A DNA stretch of 64,000 nucleotides from Caballeronia glebae. Its GTDB lineage: Bacteria; Pseudomonadota; Gammaproteobacteria; Burkholderiales; Burkholderiaceae. Shown here piece after piece: positions 1 to 8,667 of this stretch. Made by a program: the position numbers and the translations under genes. Within the stretch, counting starts at the first letter, position 1, and each line of letters opens with the position of its first letter. The DNA is taken from positions 1 through 64,000 of the forward strand of contig NZ_FCOJ02000017.1 in the NCBI RefSeq assembly GCF_001545035.1, in the 5' to 3' direction. A model generated the notes under the pieces. The model had not been told where the DNA came from. It worked only from the letters and a program-made list of their open reading frames with translations, and ran no database searches.

Positions 1-15
1 GCGCGTACCTTCTAA
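1..15 (+). CDS. sdhA: SdhA C-terminus (partial)
   Basis: The first fifteen bases read Ala-Arg-Thr-Phe-stop. This resembles the Arg-Thr-(Tyr/Phe) ending usual for the succinate dehydrogenase flavoprotein and lies 21 bases before sdhB, where sdhA is expected in an sdhCDAB operon. Only four codons are visible, so the call rests on position and the terminal motif. Confidence 0.55.
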   Translation, partial: ARTF

Positions 16-36
16 GGAAAGCGCAAGGAAATCGAA

Positions 37-741
37 ATGGCAAAGAGAATTTTTGAAGTCTATCGCTACGATCCGGACAAGGACGCGGCGCCGCGCATGC
101 AGAGCTACGAGCTCGACATCGACTCGCACGAACGCATGTTGCTCGACGCGCTGGTGAAGCTGAAGTCGGTGGACGAGACGCTGTCGTTCCGCCGCTCGTG
201 CCGCGAAGGCGTGTGCGGCTCGGACGCGATGAACATCAACGGCAAGAACGGTCTCGCGTGTCTGACGAATCTGAATGACTTGCCGCAGAAGATCGTGCTG
301 CGTCCGCTGCCGGGTCTGCCGGTGGTGCGCGATCTGATCTGCGATTTCACGCAGTTCTTCAACCAGTATCATTCGATCAAGCCGTACCTGATCAACGATA
401 CGCCGCCGCCCGAGAAGGAACGTTTGCAATCGCCGGTGGAGCGCGACGAACTCGATGGCCTCTACGAGTGCATCTTGTGCGCGAGCTGCTCGACGTCGTG
501 CCCGAGCTTCTGGTGGAACCCGGACAAGTTCGTGGGTCCGGCGGGCTTGCTGCAAGCGTATCGCTTTATCGCGGATAGTCGCGATCAGGCGACGGGCGAA
601 CGTCTCGACAACCTGGAAGATCCGTATCGTCTGTTCCGCTGCCATACGATCATGAATTGCGTCGACGTGTGCCCCAAGGGGCTCAATCCGACCAAGGCGA
701 TCGGCAAGATCAAGGAATTGATGGTGCGCCGGGCGGTTTAA
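37..741 (+). CDS. sdhB: Succinate dehydrogenase iron-sulfur subunit SdhB
   Basis: This is the electron-transfer subunit of respiratory complex II, passing electrons from the SdhA flavin to quinone at the inner membrane. The 234 residues match the usual length. The N-terminal ferredoxin domain holds the 2Fe-2S ligands C55, C60, D63 and C75; Asp in place of the third Cys is also seen in E. coli SdhB. The C-terminal domain carries C145, C148, C151 and C155, then C202, C208 and C212, for the 4Fe-4S and 3Fe-4S clusters. A purine-rich AAGGAA site precedes the ATG. The gene follows the apparent sdhA end. A strong terminator comes straight after it, and no sdhE or gltA follows, although these often do in this family. 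Confidence 0.98.
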   Translation: MAKRIFEVYRYDPDKDAAPRMQSYELDIDSHERMLLDALVKLKSVDETLSFRRSCREGVCGSDAMNINGKNGLACLTNLNDLPQKIVLRPLPGLPVVRDLICDFTQFFNQYHSIKPYLINDTPPPEKERLQSPVERDELDGLYECILCASCSTSCPSFWWNPDKFVGPAGLLQAYRFIADSRDQATGERLDNLEDPYRLFRCHTIMNCVDVCPKGLNPTKAIGKIKELMVRRAV

Positions 742-762
742 GAGCCGGATGTGCACGAAGAA

Positions 763-798
763 ATGGCGCGGCCTCGAAAGGGGCCGCGCCATTTTTTT
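763..798 (+). terminator. Rho-independent terminator after sdhB
   Basis: A perfect 11-bp GC-rich stem (763-773 with 782-792) with an 8-base loop is followed by seven T residues. It lies 22 bases after the sdhB stop and should end the sdh transcript. Confidence 0.92.
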
Positions 799-870
799 CG
801 CGCGAGATTTTCCGGCGCGGTGAAGTGATTGCATAGCTAATCATCGCCTTCGCGAGTCGACATTTCGATC

Positions 871-899
871 TTGTAATGAGACTGTTGTCTCACTAGAAT
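871..899 (+). promoter_or_regulatory. Promoter with embedded palindromic operator for the SnoaL/TetR pair
   Basis: TTGTAA (871-876) and TAGAAT (894-899) are 17 bp apart, like a sigma70 promoter. The spacer is almost filled by the perfect inverted repeat TGAGAC-tgtt-GTCTCA (877-892). A repressor bound there would block RNA polymerase. The TetR-family gene at 1356 in the same transcript is the obvious candidate, which would make this an autoregulated operon. This is inferred from sequence only. Confidence 0.6.
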
Positions 900-931
900 G
901 CATTGGAAAGCGTGAGAGCAAGGAGGCAATC

Positions 932-1354
932 ATGACGCTGACCGCTGTCGAGATGGACCGGAAGATCGAAGAGCATTTCGGCTTCGAACGTTGCGACGAT
1001 GTCGAAGGCGTCCTCGCGACGCTTGCGGACGATGTCGAGCATGACGTCGTTGGCTGGCCCGAGGGGCCGGCGAATGGACGCGCGAGCGCGCGGCCGTTCT
1101 ACGAAGCGTTGTTCGCGGATCTGTCGGAGAGCCGCGTCGAGTGCTTGCGTCGTCTTTATGGCGAGGGCTTCGTCATCGACGAATCTTTGTGGCGCGGCAG
1201 GGCGCCGGGCAGGCCGTTCGGACTCGAAGGCCGTGGGCGTCCGCTGGAATTCCGCATGCTGCATGTCGTCGAGTTCAGCGAGAGCGGGCAGATTCGGCGC
1301 GAGAACGTATGGGTCGATCTGGCGGCGATCATCGGCCAGTTGCCGCAGACCTGA
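932..1354 (+). CDS. SnoaL-like / NTF2-fold protein
   Basis: A 140-residue protein with the length and pattern of the SnoaL-like NTF2 fold: an N-terminal helix pair, a repeated D-D-V-x-H-D segment near residues 30-40, and a C-terminal strand ending R-x-E-N-V-W-V-D. Such proteins form cone-shaped alpha+beta barrels that bind or isomerise small hydrophobic molecules; the substrate here cannot be told. AAGGAGG sits at 920-926, a good site for the ATG at 932. The TetR gene starts one base after this stop, so the pair is translationally linked, and the regulator probably controls this gene in response to its ligand. Confidence 0.8.
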   Translation: MTLTAVEMDRKIEEHFGFERCDDVEGVLATLADDVEHDVVGWPEGPANGRASARPFYEALFADLSESRVECLRRLYGEGFVIDESLWRGRAPGRPFGLEGRGRPLEFRMLHVVEFSESGQIRRENVWVDLAAIIGQLPQT

Positions 1355-1355
1355 C

Positions 1356-1985
1356 ATGGCGAACTCCGCAACGAAGTCCCGCGAGAATCAGAAGCAACGC
1401 ACGCGCAAGGATCTGCTGCAGGCGGCATCGGCGCTCATGAAAGAGGGGCGCAAGCCGAGTCTCGAAGAGATCGCCGCAAAAGCGCTGGTGTCGCGCGCGA
1501 CCGCGTACCGGCATTTTCCAAGCATCGATACGCTCTGGCTCGAAGCATCGCTCGATGTCGACACGCCGGAAGCGGACGCACTCTTTTCCGCGCGCGCATC
1601 GGCCGATCCGGTCGCGCGCCTGCTGCGTGTGGATGCGGCGCTCCACGACATGATTCTCGCCAACGAAGCGCCGCTGCGCATGATGCTCGCGCATTCGCTG
1701 GAGCGCGTGGCAAAGGGCGATGCCGGAGACGAAGTGCCGCTGCGGCAGAATCGTCGCACGCCGCTGATCGAGGCGGCGCTGGAACCCGCGCAAGACCGGT
1801 TCAGGCCCGCCGCGCTCGACACGCTGAGGCAAGCGCTCGCGCTCGTGATCGGCACCGAGGCGATGATCGTCTGCAAGGATGTGCTGCAACTCGACGACGC
1901 ACGCGCGCGCAAGGTGAGGCACTGGGCGATTCGCGCGCTGGTGGAGGCGGCGAGGCGAAACGGAATGGACGAAGCAGGTATGTGA
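1356..1985 (+). CDS. TetR/AcrR-family transcriptional regulator
   Basis: A 209-residue protein. The N-terminal helix-turn-helix (about residues 14-60) has the TetR pattern, with an S-L-E-E-I-A-A-K-A helix and a recognition segment S-R-A-T-A-Y-R-H-F. The helical C-terminal domain is the ligand and dimerisation part. The same frame is open upstream from 999, but the ATG at 1356 is the sensible start because it gives the usual TetR length and sits one base after the SnoaL-like stop. The palindrome inside the promoter at 877-892 is a likely operator. The ligand is unknown. Confidence 0.9.
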   Translation: MANSATKSRENQKQRTRKDLLQAASALMKEGRKPSLEEIAAKALVSRATAYRHFPSIDTLWLEASLDVDTPEADALFSARASADPVARLLRVDAALHDMILANEAPLRMMLAHSLERVAKGDAGDEVPLRQNRRTPLIEAALEPAQDRFRPAALDTLRQALALVIGTEAMIVCKDVLQLDDARARKVRHWAIRALVEAARRNGMDEAGM

Positions 1986-2095
1986 TAATTCGAAAATTCG
2001 CGCCCGCCCGGCCCAAAAGGCCGCGGACCCCGGCGCACAAGGGCCCTCACCCTCGTGGCCCGCTTTCATCCCGCGATATTCCAACAGCAACCACG

Positions 2096-3955
2096 ATGCC
2101 CACATACCGTTCCAAAACCTCCACCGCCGGCCGCAACATGGCGGGCGCGCGCTCGCTCTGGCGCGCCACCGGCATGAAAGACGAAGATTTCTCGAAGCCG
2201 ATCATCGCCGTCGTCAACTCGTTCACCCAGTTCGTGCCGGGACACGTGCACCTGAAGGACCTGGGCCAGCTCGTCGCGCGCGAGATCGAGGCCGCCGGCG
2301 GCGTGGCGAAAGAGTTCAACACCATCGCGGTCGATGACGGCATCGCGATGGGTCACGACGGCATGTTGTACTCGCTGCCGAGCCGCGACATCATCGCGGA
2401 TTCGGTCGAATACATGGTCAACGCGCATTGCGCCGACGCCATGGTCTGCATCTCGAACTGCGACAAGATTACCCCGGGCATGTTGATGGCCGCGATGCGC
2501 CTGAACATCCCCGTGATCTTCGTTTCGGGCGGCCCGATGGAAGCGGGCAAAACGCGCCTCGCGAATCCGAAGACGAAGGCCATCGAACTGAAGAAGCTCG
2601 ATCTCGTCGATGCCATGGTGATCGCCGCCGACCCGTCGTATTCCGACGCCGATGTCGCCGAAGTCGAACGCTCCGCGTGCCCGACGTGCGGCTCGTGCTC
2701 GGGCATGTTCACGGCCAACTCGATGAACTGCCTGACCGAAGCGCTCGGCCTTTCGCTGCCCGGCAACGGCACCGTGGTCGCGACGCACGCCGACCGCGAG
2801 CAGTTGTTCAAGCGCGCGGGACGCGGCATCGTCGAACTGGCGCGCCGTTACTACGAGCAAGAAGAGTCGCGCCTGCTGCCGCGCTCGGTCGGCTTCAAGG
2901 CGTTCGAGAACGCGATGACGCTCGATATCGCCATGGGCGGTTCCACGAACACCATCCTTCACTTGCTGGCCATTGCGCGCGAAGCCGAGATCGACTTCAC
3001 GATGAAGGACATCGACCGCTTGTCGCGCACCGTGCCGCAACTGTGCAAGGTCGCGCCGAACACGAACAAGTACCACATCGAAGACGTGCATCGCGCGGGC
3101 GGCATCATGGCGATCCTGGGCGAGCTGGATCGCGCGGGCAAGCTGCACACCGACGTGCCGACCGTGCACGCGCCGACGCTGAAAGACGCGCTCGCGCAGT
3201 GGGACATCAAGCTCACCGACGACGAAGCCGTCAAGACCTTCTACATGGCGGGCCCCGCCGGCGTGCCGACGCAAGTCGCGTTCAGCCAGAACACGCGCTG
3301 GCCGAGCCTCGACACGGACCGCGCCGAAGGCTGCATCCGCTCTTATGAGCACGCGTTCTCGAAGGAAGGCGGCCTCGCGGTGCTGACGGGCAACATCGCG
3401 CTGGATGGCTGCGTCGTGAAAACGGCGGGCGTCGATGAAAGCATTCACGTGTTCGAAGGCACGGCGCATGTCACGGAGTCGCAGGACGAGGCCGTCGAGA
3501 ACATTCTCAGCGACAAGGTCAAGTCGGGCGATGTCGTCATCGTCCGATACGAAGGTCCGAAGGGCGGACCCGGCATGCAGGAAATGCTTTACCCGACGAG
3601 CTACATCAAGTCGAAAGGTCTCGGCAAGACGTGCGCGCTGTTGACGGACGGACGTTTCTCGGGCGGCACCTCGGGTTTGTCGATCGGTCATTGTTCGCCG
3701 GAAGCGGCGGCGGGCGGCGCGATCGGTCTCGTGCGCGACGGCGACAAGATTCGCATCGACATTCCGAATCGCACGATCGACGTGCTGCTCTCCGACGAAG
3801 AACTCGCGCGCCGTCGCGAGGAGCAGAACGCGAAGGGCTGGAAGCCCGCCAAGCCGCGTCCGCGCAAGATCTCGGCGGCGCTGAAGGCGTATGCGAAGCT
3901 GGTGATGTCCGCGGACAAGGGCGCGGTGCGCGATCTGTCCCTGCTCGACGACTGA
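2096..3955 (+). CDS. ilvD: Dihydroxy-acid dehydratase IlvD
   Basis: IlvD dehydrates 2,3-dihydroxy-isovalerate and 2,3-dihydroxy-3-methylvalerate to the 2-keto acids of valine and isoleucine synthesis in the cytoplasm. The protein has 619 residues, close to E. coli IlvD (616). The iron-sulfur and metal motifs are intact: C122 and K124 in [11 protein letters not shown], and C195/C198/C201 in [10 protein letters not shown]. The frame is open from 1982, but MPTYRSKT at 2096 aligns with the family N-terminus. The gene is alone, with its own terminator, between a TetR operon and a convergent minus-strand gene. Confidence 0.98.
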   Translation: MPTYRSKTSTAGRNMAGARSLWRATGMKDEDFSKPIIAVVNSFTQFVPGHVHLKDLGQLVAREIEAAGGVAKEFNTIAVDDGIAMGHDGMLYSLPSRDIIADSVEYMVNAHCADAMVCISNCDKITPGMLMAAMRLNIPVIFVSGGPMEAGKTRLANPKTKAIELKKLDLVDAMVIAADPSYSDADVAEVERSACPTCGSCSGMFTANSMNCLTEALGLSLPGNGTVVATHADREQLFKRAGRGIVELARRYYEQEESRLLPRSVGFKAFENAMTLDIAMGGSTNTILHLLAIAREAEIDFTMKDIDRLSRTVPQLCKVAPNTNKYHIEDVHRAGGIMAILGELDRAGKLHTDVPTVHAPTLKDALAQWDIKLTDDEAVKTFYMAGPAGVPTQVAFSQNTRWPSLDTDRAEGCIRSYEHAFSKEGGLAVLTGNIALDGCVVKTAGVDESIHVFEGTAHVTESQDEAVENILSDKVKSGDVVIVRYEGPKGGPGMQEMLYPTSYIKSKGLGKTCALLTDGRFSGGTSGLSIGHCSPEAAAGGAIGLVRDGDKIRIDIPNRTIDVLLSDEELARRREEQNAKGWKPAKPRPRKISAALKAYAKLVMSADKGAVRDLSLLDD

Positions 3956-3982
3956 CGCAGCGTTCGTCAGACGCAAGCGTTC

Positions 3983-4010
3983 AAAGCCGCTCTCCGGAGC
4001 GGCTTTTTCT
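3983..4010 (+). terminator. Rho-independent terminator after ilvD
   Basis: A perfect 10-bp stem AAAGCCGCTC / GAGCGGCTTT around a tccg loop runs into a T-rich tail. It begins 27 bases after the ilvD stop and may also serve the convergent gene ending at 4022. Confidence 0.87.
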
Positions 4011-4021
4011 TTGATCGCGCT

Positions 4022-4894
4022 TCAATCGCCCAGCAAGTTCGGCAACTCCAGCAACGTGCGATGCGCGCCGCCTTGCTCGACCGCATCCGCGTATGTCGCG
4101 CGCACGGCGGCGGCGATCGCATCGACCGAGTCGGTGTCGCCGGCCATCGTCACGTAGTAGCCGAGATCCTTGAGCGCGTTGGACATGTGAAACGGCATGC
4201 CCGACGGATCGCCTTCCACGAGCGATGGACGCAGCCGCTCCAGCGCCGCGCCGCCGCCGCCGCCTTTCGCGAGCACATCGACGAAAGTCCGCGCATCGAC
4301 GCCCGCGCGCTTCGCGCAGGCCGCCGCTTCCGAAATCAGCGCGATCGTTCCGAGCGACACGAAGTTGTGCAGCAGCTTCATGCTGTGCCCCGCGCCGAGA
4401 CCGCCGACGAGCGTCACGTTCTCCGCATACGTGCGCAGCAACGGCTCGATTCGCGCGAACAGTTCGGCTGAAGCGCCGACCAGCAGATTCAGCCGCCCGT
4501 CATGCGCTTCCTTCGCGGTGCGTGTCATGGGCGCATCGACGAATAAGCCGCCCGCTTCCTTCACGAGCGCCGCCATGCGTTGCGTCGATGCGGGCACCGC
4601 CGTCGAGCAGTCGATGACGATCGTGCCCGGGCGCAATCCCGCGAGCACGCCGTCGGGCGCGGTCAGAACCGCTTCGACTTCGGGCGAGCCCGTCACGCAC
4701 AGAATGACGATGTCCGATTCGCGCGCGAGCGCCTCGCCGTTCCTGACGGTCTTCACGCCGCCCGCGAGGAGTTCGTCGAGCGGCTGATTGCCGGGATGCT
4801 CGACCACCGTCAACGGATAACCGTGCTTCATCACGTTGCGCGCGATGCCGTGCCCCATCAGGCCGACACCGATCATGCCGATTCGTTGCTTCAT
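4022..4894 (-). CDS. NAD(P)-dependent beta-hydroxyacid dehydrogenase (GarR/HIBADH family)
   Basis: A 290-residue member of the 3-hydroxyisobutyrate / tartronate semialdehyde reductase family. The N-terminal Rossmann motif is G-M-I-G-V-G-L-M-G (residues 6-14), the substrate-binding D-A-P-M-T-R-T segment is near 120, and the catalytic Lys lies in G-H-S-M-K-L-L-H-N-F near 173. Family substrates are tartronate semialdehyde, 3-hydroxyisobutyrate or related short acids. It lies 42 bases downstream of an MFS permease and belongs to a block with a TtuC-like tartrate dehydrogenase, so tartronate semialdehyde or a similar C3/C4 acid is a fair inference. TtuD of known ttu clusters is from a different family, so this may be an alternative step. 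Confidence 0.85.
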   Translation of the reverse strand: MKQRIGMIGVGLMGHGIARNVMKHGYPLTVVEHPGNQPLDELLAGGVKTVRNGEALARESDIVILCVTGSPEVEAVLTAPDGVLAGLRPGTIVIDCSTAVPASTQRMAALVKEAGGLFVDAPMTRTAKEAHDGRLNLLVGASAELFARIEPLLRTYAENVTLVGGLGAGHSMKLLHNFVSLGTIALISEAAACAKRAGVDARTFVDVLAKGGGGGAALERLRPSLVEGDPSGMPFHMSNALKDLGYYVTMAGDTDSVDAIAAAVRATYADAVEQGGAHRTLLELPNLLGD

Positions 4895-4936
4895 GCCGTG
4901 TCTCTTCGTTCGTGTTGTCGTGACTGGTTAAAAAGC

Positions 4937-6265
4937 TCAGCGGTTCACGAGGCGCTTCGGCAACAGCATCGTGAGAACGATGCCGAGCACGAGGCAGGCG
5001 ACCATCGAGATGATCGGCAGCGTCATGCCGCCCGAAGTCTGCTTCAGGAAGCCGACCGCATAAGGACCGAAGAAGCCGCCGAGATTGCCGAACGCGCTGA
5101 TCCACGCAATGCCGACCGCCGCCGCGGCCTGCCCGAGCACGGCCGTCGGCATGCTCCAGAAGAGCGGCGGAAACGACAGCAAGCCCGCGTTGGCGATGCA
5201 CAGCGCGATCATGCCGAGCCACAGGTTGTCGTGCCAGAGCACCGAGAGCGACAAGCCGACCGCGCCCATCAGCAGCAACGCCGCGACGTGCATGCGCCGC
5301 TCGCCGCGCTTGTCCGCGCTGCGGCCGAACATCACCATGACGACGACGGCGACCGCGTTGGGCAACGCCGCGAGTGCGCCGATGGCGAAGTCGCCGGAGA
5401 TGCCCATCGACTTGATCATCGTCGGGGCCCAGAACGTGTAGCCGTAGATGCCGAAGACATCGAGAAAATAGATCAGGCAGAACGCCCACACGAGCCCGCT
5501 CGTGAAGAGGCCCTTGTGATTCGATTGCGCCGTCACCGCGCGATCCTCGGCGAGCACGCGCGATAGAAACGCGCGATCCGTCTCGCTGTAGCGCGGGCTT
5601 TTCGTGACGTCGTCGTCGAGGCCCTTCCATGTGTAGACCGCCGCGAGAAACGCGGGCAACGCCTCGATTATGAAAATCCACTTCCAGCCGGGCAACTGCA
5701 TGAGGCCGTCGAAGTACTGCATGATGAAGCCGGTCAGCGGCGAGCCGATGAGACCCGCGAGCGCGAGCGCCGCATAGAACATGCTGAGGATGCGCGCGCG
5801 CCGGTTGCGCGGAAACGACTGGCTGATATGGAACACGATCGCCGGAATGAAGCCCGCCTCCGCGACCCCGAGCAGGCAGCGCATCACGTAGAACTGCATC
5901 GGCGTGGAGACGAAGGCCGTCAGCCCGGACACGATGCCCCACGACAGAATGATGCGCGTGATCCATCGGCGCGGGCCGACGCGTTGCAGGATCAGATTGC
6001 TCGGCACCTCGAAGATCACATAGCCGAGAAAGAAGATGCCCGCGCCGAAGCCGAACACGGCATCGGAGAAGCCGAGTTGCTGCGCCATCTGCAGCTTCGC
6101 GAAGCTCACGTTCACGCGATCGATGTAGGACGTGATGTACGCGAACATCAAAATCGGCAGGATTTGCAGCGCCAGGCGGCGAAAGATCCGGTCCGCGGTG
6201 GCCGCATCGTGTGACGGGGCGGGCGATGCCGCGCCTTGCGGCATGTTGGTCGCATCGATTTCCAC
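4937..6265 (-). CDS. MFS transporter, ACS (TtuB-like) family
   Basis: A 442-residue inner-membrane protein with 12 predicted helices. The region around residues 20-60, with I-T-S-Y-I-D-R-V-N-V-S-F-A-K, is characteristic of the anion:cation symporter branch that carries tartrate, glucarate, phthalate and similar organic acids. A central cytoplasmic loop follows helix 6. A GGAGA-type site precedes the ATG. It is the first gene of a minus-strand pair with the hydroxyacid dehydrogenase and is divergent from a LysR gene. With TtuC-like dehydrogenase nearby, uptake of tartrate or a related dicarboxylic acid is likely, though the substrate is not proven by sequence. Confidence 0.85.
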   Translation of the reverse strand: MEIDATNMPQGAASPAPSHDAATADRIFRRLALQILPILMFAYITSYIDRVNVSFAKLQMAQQLGFSDAVFGFGAGIFFLGYVIFEVPSNLILQRVGPRRWITRIILSWGIVSGLTAFVSTPMQFYVMRCLLGVAEAGFIPAIVFHISQSFPRNRRARILSMFYAALALAGLIGSPLTGFIMQYFDGLMQLPGWKWIFIIEALPAFLAAVYTWKGLDDDVTKSPRYSETDRAFLSRVLAEDRAVTAQSNHKGLFTSGLVWAFCLIYFLDVFGIYGYTFWAPTMIKSMGISGDFAIGALAALPNAVAVVVMVMFGRSADKRGERRMHVAALLLMGAVGLSLSVLWHDNLWLGMIALCIANAGLLSFPPLFWSMPTAVLGQAAAAVGIAWISAFGNLGGFFGPYAVGFLKQTSGGMTLPIISMVACLVLGIVLTMLLPKRLVNR

Positions 6266-6375
6266 GTCTGTCTCCGTATATGTTTTTTGAGTCCGGCTCG
6301 CGCGGGACGCGGCGGGACAGGAGAAATGTAGCGGCTGCCGGGCTCGGGTGATATGCGAAATCGCTGAAGCGGGCT

Positions 6376-6390
6376 TTCGAATACTTCGAA
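6376..6390. promoter_or_regulatory. Candidate LysR-type operator (TTCGAA repeat)
   Basis: TTCGAA-tac-TTCGAA sits between the divergent MFS permease (start 6265) and LysR gene (start 6509), where a LysR regulator normally binds. Another TTCGAA in a similar context (TATTCGAAGA) lies at 7443-7448 upstream of the ttuC-like gene. The repetition suggests a shared operator, but this is only a pattern match. Confidence 0.35.
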
Positions 6391-6508
6391 CACGTGCGGC
6401 GCGTCAAGGTGCGCGCGTCGATCAGGGTTTTCACGTATCCGGGCGCGAGGCGGCGAGCGCGGGCGAATGCCATACTGCGCGGCATGATCTTTCGCGGAGC
6501 ATCCGGTT

Positions 6509-7429
6509 TTGTTCGATCTCACGTCGCTGGCTCTTTTTCTGCGCGCCGTCGAAATGGGCAGCCTGTCCAAGGCGGCCCAGCAATCGCACATGTCGCTGTC
6601 GACGGCGAGCCGGCGCATCGCGCTGCTCGAACATCACTTTCGCGTGGTGCTGTTGAATCGCACCTCGGCGGGCGTTGAGCCCACGCCAGCGGGCGAAGCG
6701 CTCGCGCGTCACGCCACGGAACTGCTGCTCAAGACCGACGCGATCTATAGCGAGCTGTCCGACTATACGAAAGGCTCCGTGGGCCGCGTGCGCGTGTTCG
6801 CCAATATCTCCGCGATCAGCCAGGACTTGCCCGATCACCTGCGCACGTTCTCGCAGCGCTATCAGGACATCAAGCTGCATATCAGCGAATTGCGCAGCAT
6901 GGATATTCTTCAGGCCTTGCGCGAAGGGCGAGCGGATGTCGGCGTGGTGACGTCGCAGAGCGGCATGGAAGGCATTCGCCTCGCGCCGTATTGCAGCGAT
7001 CGCATCAGCGTGGTCGTGCCGGAGGATCACGTACTGCAGGGCGAGCAGATCGATTTCGCCGCGCTGCTCGAACACGATATCGTCGGCCTCGACGACAAAG
7101 CCGAAGTCACGCGCATGCTTGTCAAGGAAGCCGCGCTCGCGGGCCGCACGATCCGCTTTCGCGTACAGGTGCAGAGCTTCGAGGGCATGTGCAGGCTGAT
7201 CGCGGCGGGGCAGGGCATCGGCGTGCTGCCCGAAGGCGCGGTGCGGCTTTTTCGCGAGCCCATGCGCCTGCGTTTCATCCGCCTGACGAATCCGTGGGCG
7301 GAGCGCGTGATGTCGGTCGGCATACGCGTCGGCGCGGCGCCTTTGCCCGCGCGCAAGCTCTTCGATTACTTAAGCGCACTCGCGCCCGCATCGCTCGTCG
7401 CGCCGGGCGGCGAACGCTCGGCCGGCTAG
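6509..7429 (+). CDS. LysR-family regulator (TtuA-like position)
   Basis: A 306-residue LysR-type regulator. The winged HTH spans about residues 1-60, with S-L-S-K-A-A-Q-Q-S and S-L-S-T-A-S-R-R-I in the recognition helix. The rest is a periplasmic-binding-like effector domain with the G-Q-G-I-G-V-L-P turn near 230. The start is TTG at 6509, with GGAG about ten bases upstream; the ATG at 6484 is in another frame. It is divergent from the MFS permease and just upstream of the TtuC-like gene, like TtuA in tartrate clusters. The inducer is probably the transported acid. Confidence 0.9.
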   Translation: MFDLTSLALFLRAVEMGSLSKAAQQSHMSLSTASRRIALLEHHFRVVLLNRTSAGVEPTPAGEALARHATELLLKTDAIYSELSDYTKGSVGRVRVFANISAISQDLPDHLRTFSQRYQDIKLHISELRSMDILQALREGRADVGVVTSQSGMEGIRLAPYCSDRISVVVPEDHVLQGEQIDFAALLEHDIVGLDDKAEVTRMLVKEAALAGRTIRFRVQVQSFEGMCRLIAAGQGIGVLPEGAVRLFREPMRLRFIRLTNPWAERVMSVGIRVGAAPLPARKLFDYLSALAPASLVAPGGERSAG

Positions 7430-7561
7430 CGTCTTGCGGATATTCGAAGACTCCCGTTTCCGGATTCGCACTTCCGCCACGCGAACGCGTCCGCTAGATT
7501 GCTCCTCTGAATAGTCCGATGCCCGGGCATGCCCGCATCGAAATCGAGGAGACATAGCGCA

Positions 7562-8665
7562 ATGGCAACAACGCATCACATCGCCGTCATTCCGGGCGAC
7601 GGCATCGGCAAGGAAGTCATGGTCGAAGGTCTGCGCGTGCTGAAGGCCGCCGCCGCGCGTTACGACATCGCGCTCGATTTCGACGAATTCGGGTCTTGGT
7701 GCACCGAGCATTACGTGCAGCACGGCACGATGATGCCCGCCGACTGGGACAAACAGATCGGCAAGCACGACGCGATTTTCTTCGGCGCGGTCGGCACGCC
7801 CGACATCGTGCCGGACCACACGGCAGTGTGGGAATCGATCATCAAAATCCGCCGCGAGTTCGACCAGTACGTGAATTTACGTCCGGTGCGGCTGATGCCC
7901 GGCGTGCCTTCGCCGCTCGCCAACCGCAAGCCCGGCGACATCGATTTTCTGGTCGTGCGCGAGAACACCGAAGGCGAATATTCGTCGGTCGGCGGACGCA
8001 TGTTCGAAGGCACCGAACGCGAGTTCGCGACGCAACAGTCGGTCTTCACGCGCACGGGAGTCGACCGCATTCTCGACTTCGCGTTCCAGCTCGCGCAGAG
8101 CCGTCCGAAGAAGCAGCTCACCGCCGCGACCAAGTCGAACGGCATCTCGATCACGATGCCGTACTGGGACGAGCGCCTGGCCGAAGCCGCGAAGCGCTAT
8201 CCGGACATCGAGACGCGCAAGTTCCACATCGACATTTTGTGCGCGCATTTCGTGCAGCATCCGGATCGTTTCGATGTGGTCGTCGCGTCGAATCTCTTCG
8301 GCGACATTCTTTCGGATCTCGGGCCCGCATGCACGGGCACCATCGGCATCGCGCCTTCGGCGAACCTGAATCCGGAGCGGCGCTTTCCGTCGCTTTTCGA
8401 ACCGGTGCACGGGTCGGCGCCGGATATCGCGGGCAAGGGCATCGCCAATCCGATCGGGCAGATCTGGTCGGCCGCGTTGATGCTCCAGCATCTCGGCCGT
8501 GGCGACGCGCGCCATGAAGCGGCGGCGAAGAGCATCGTGTCGGCCATCGAGAGCGTGCTCGAAAACGGCCCGCGCACGCCCGACATGGGCGGCACCGCGA
8601 ACACCATCGAAGTCGGCACGGCGATCGCCGCGGCCGTCACGCAACACGCACTGATCACGGAGTAA
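7562..8665 (+). CDS. ttuC: Tartrate dehydrogenase/decarboxylase family (TtuC/DmlA-like)
   Basis: A 367-residue member of the beta-decarboxylating dehydrogenase family (isopropylmalate, isocitrate, D-malate and tartrate dehydrogenases). Near the start is H-I-A-V-I-P-G-D-G-I-G-K-E-V. The substrate loop R-E-N-T-E-G-E-Y-S-S-V-G-G lies near residue 140, with metal-binding aspartates in D-I-L-S-D-L-G and the NAD-binding segment H-G-S-A-P-D-I-A-G. TtuC-type enzymes use NAD and Mn to oxidise tartrate or D-malate. GAGGAG at 7546-7551 supports the ATG at 7562. Aldehyde dehydrogenase follows after two bases. D-malate rather than tartrate remains possible. Confidence 0.9.
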   Translation: MATTHHIAVIPGDGIGKEVMVEGLRVLKAAAARYDIALDFDEFGSWCTEHYVQHGTMMPADWDKQIGKHDAIFFGAVGTPDIVPDHTAVWESIIKIRREFDQYVNLRPVRLMPGVPSPLANRKPGDIDFLVVRENTEGEYSSVGGRMFEGTEREFATQQSVFTRTGVDRILDFAFQLAQSRPKKQLTAATKSNGISITMPYWDERLAEAAKRYPDIETRKFHIDILCAHFVQHPDRFDVVVASNLFGDILSDLGPACTGTIGIAPSANLNPERRFPSLFEPVHGSAPDIAGKGIANPIGQIWSAALMLQHLGRGDARHEAAAKSIVSAIESVLENGPRTPDMGGTANTIEVGTAIAAAVTQHALITE

Positions 8666-8667
8666 GC

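Noticed and set aside
212..230. Asp in place of a cluster Cys in SdhB
   Set aside because: E. coli SdhB has Asp at the same position, so it is normal.
2066..3976. Long minus-strand frame opposite ilvD (636 codons)
   Set aside because: Arg/His/Ala-rich antisense product of high-GC codon bias; ilvD on the other strand is certain.
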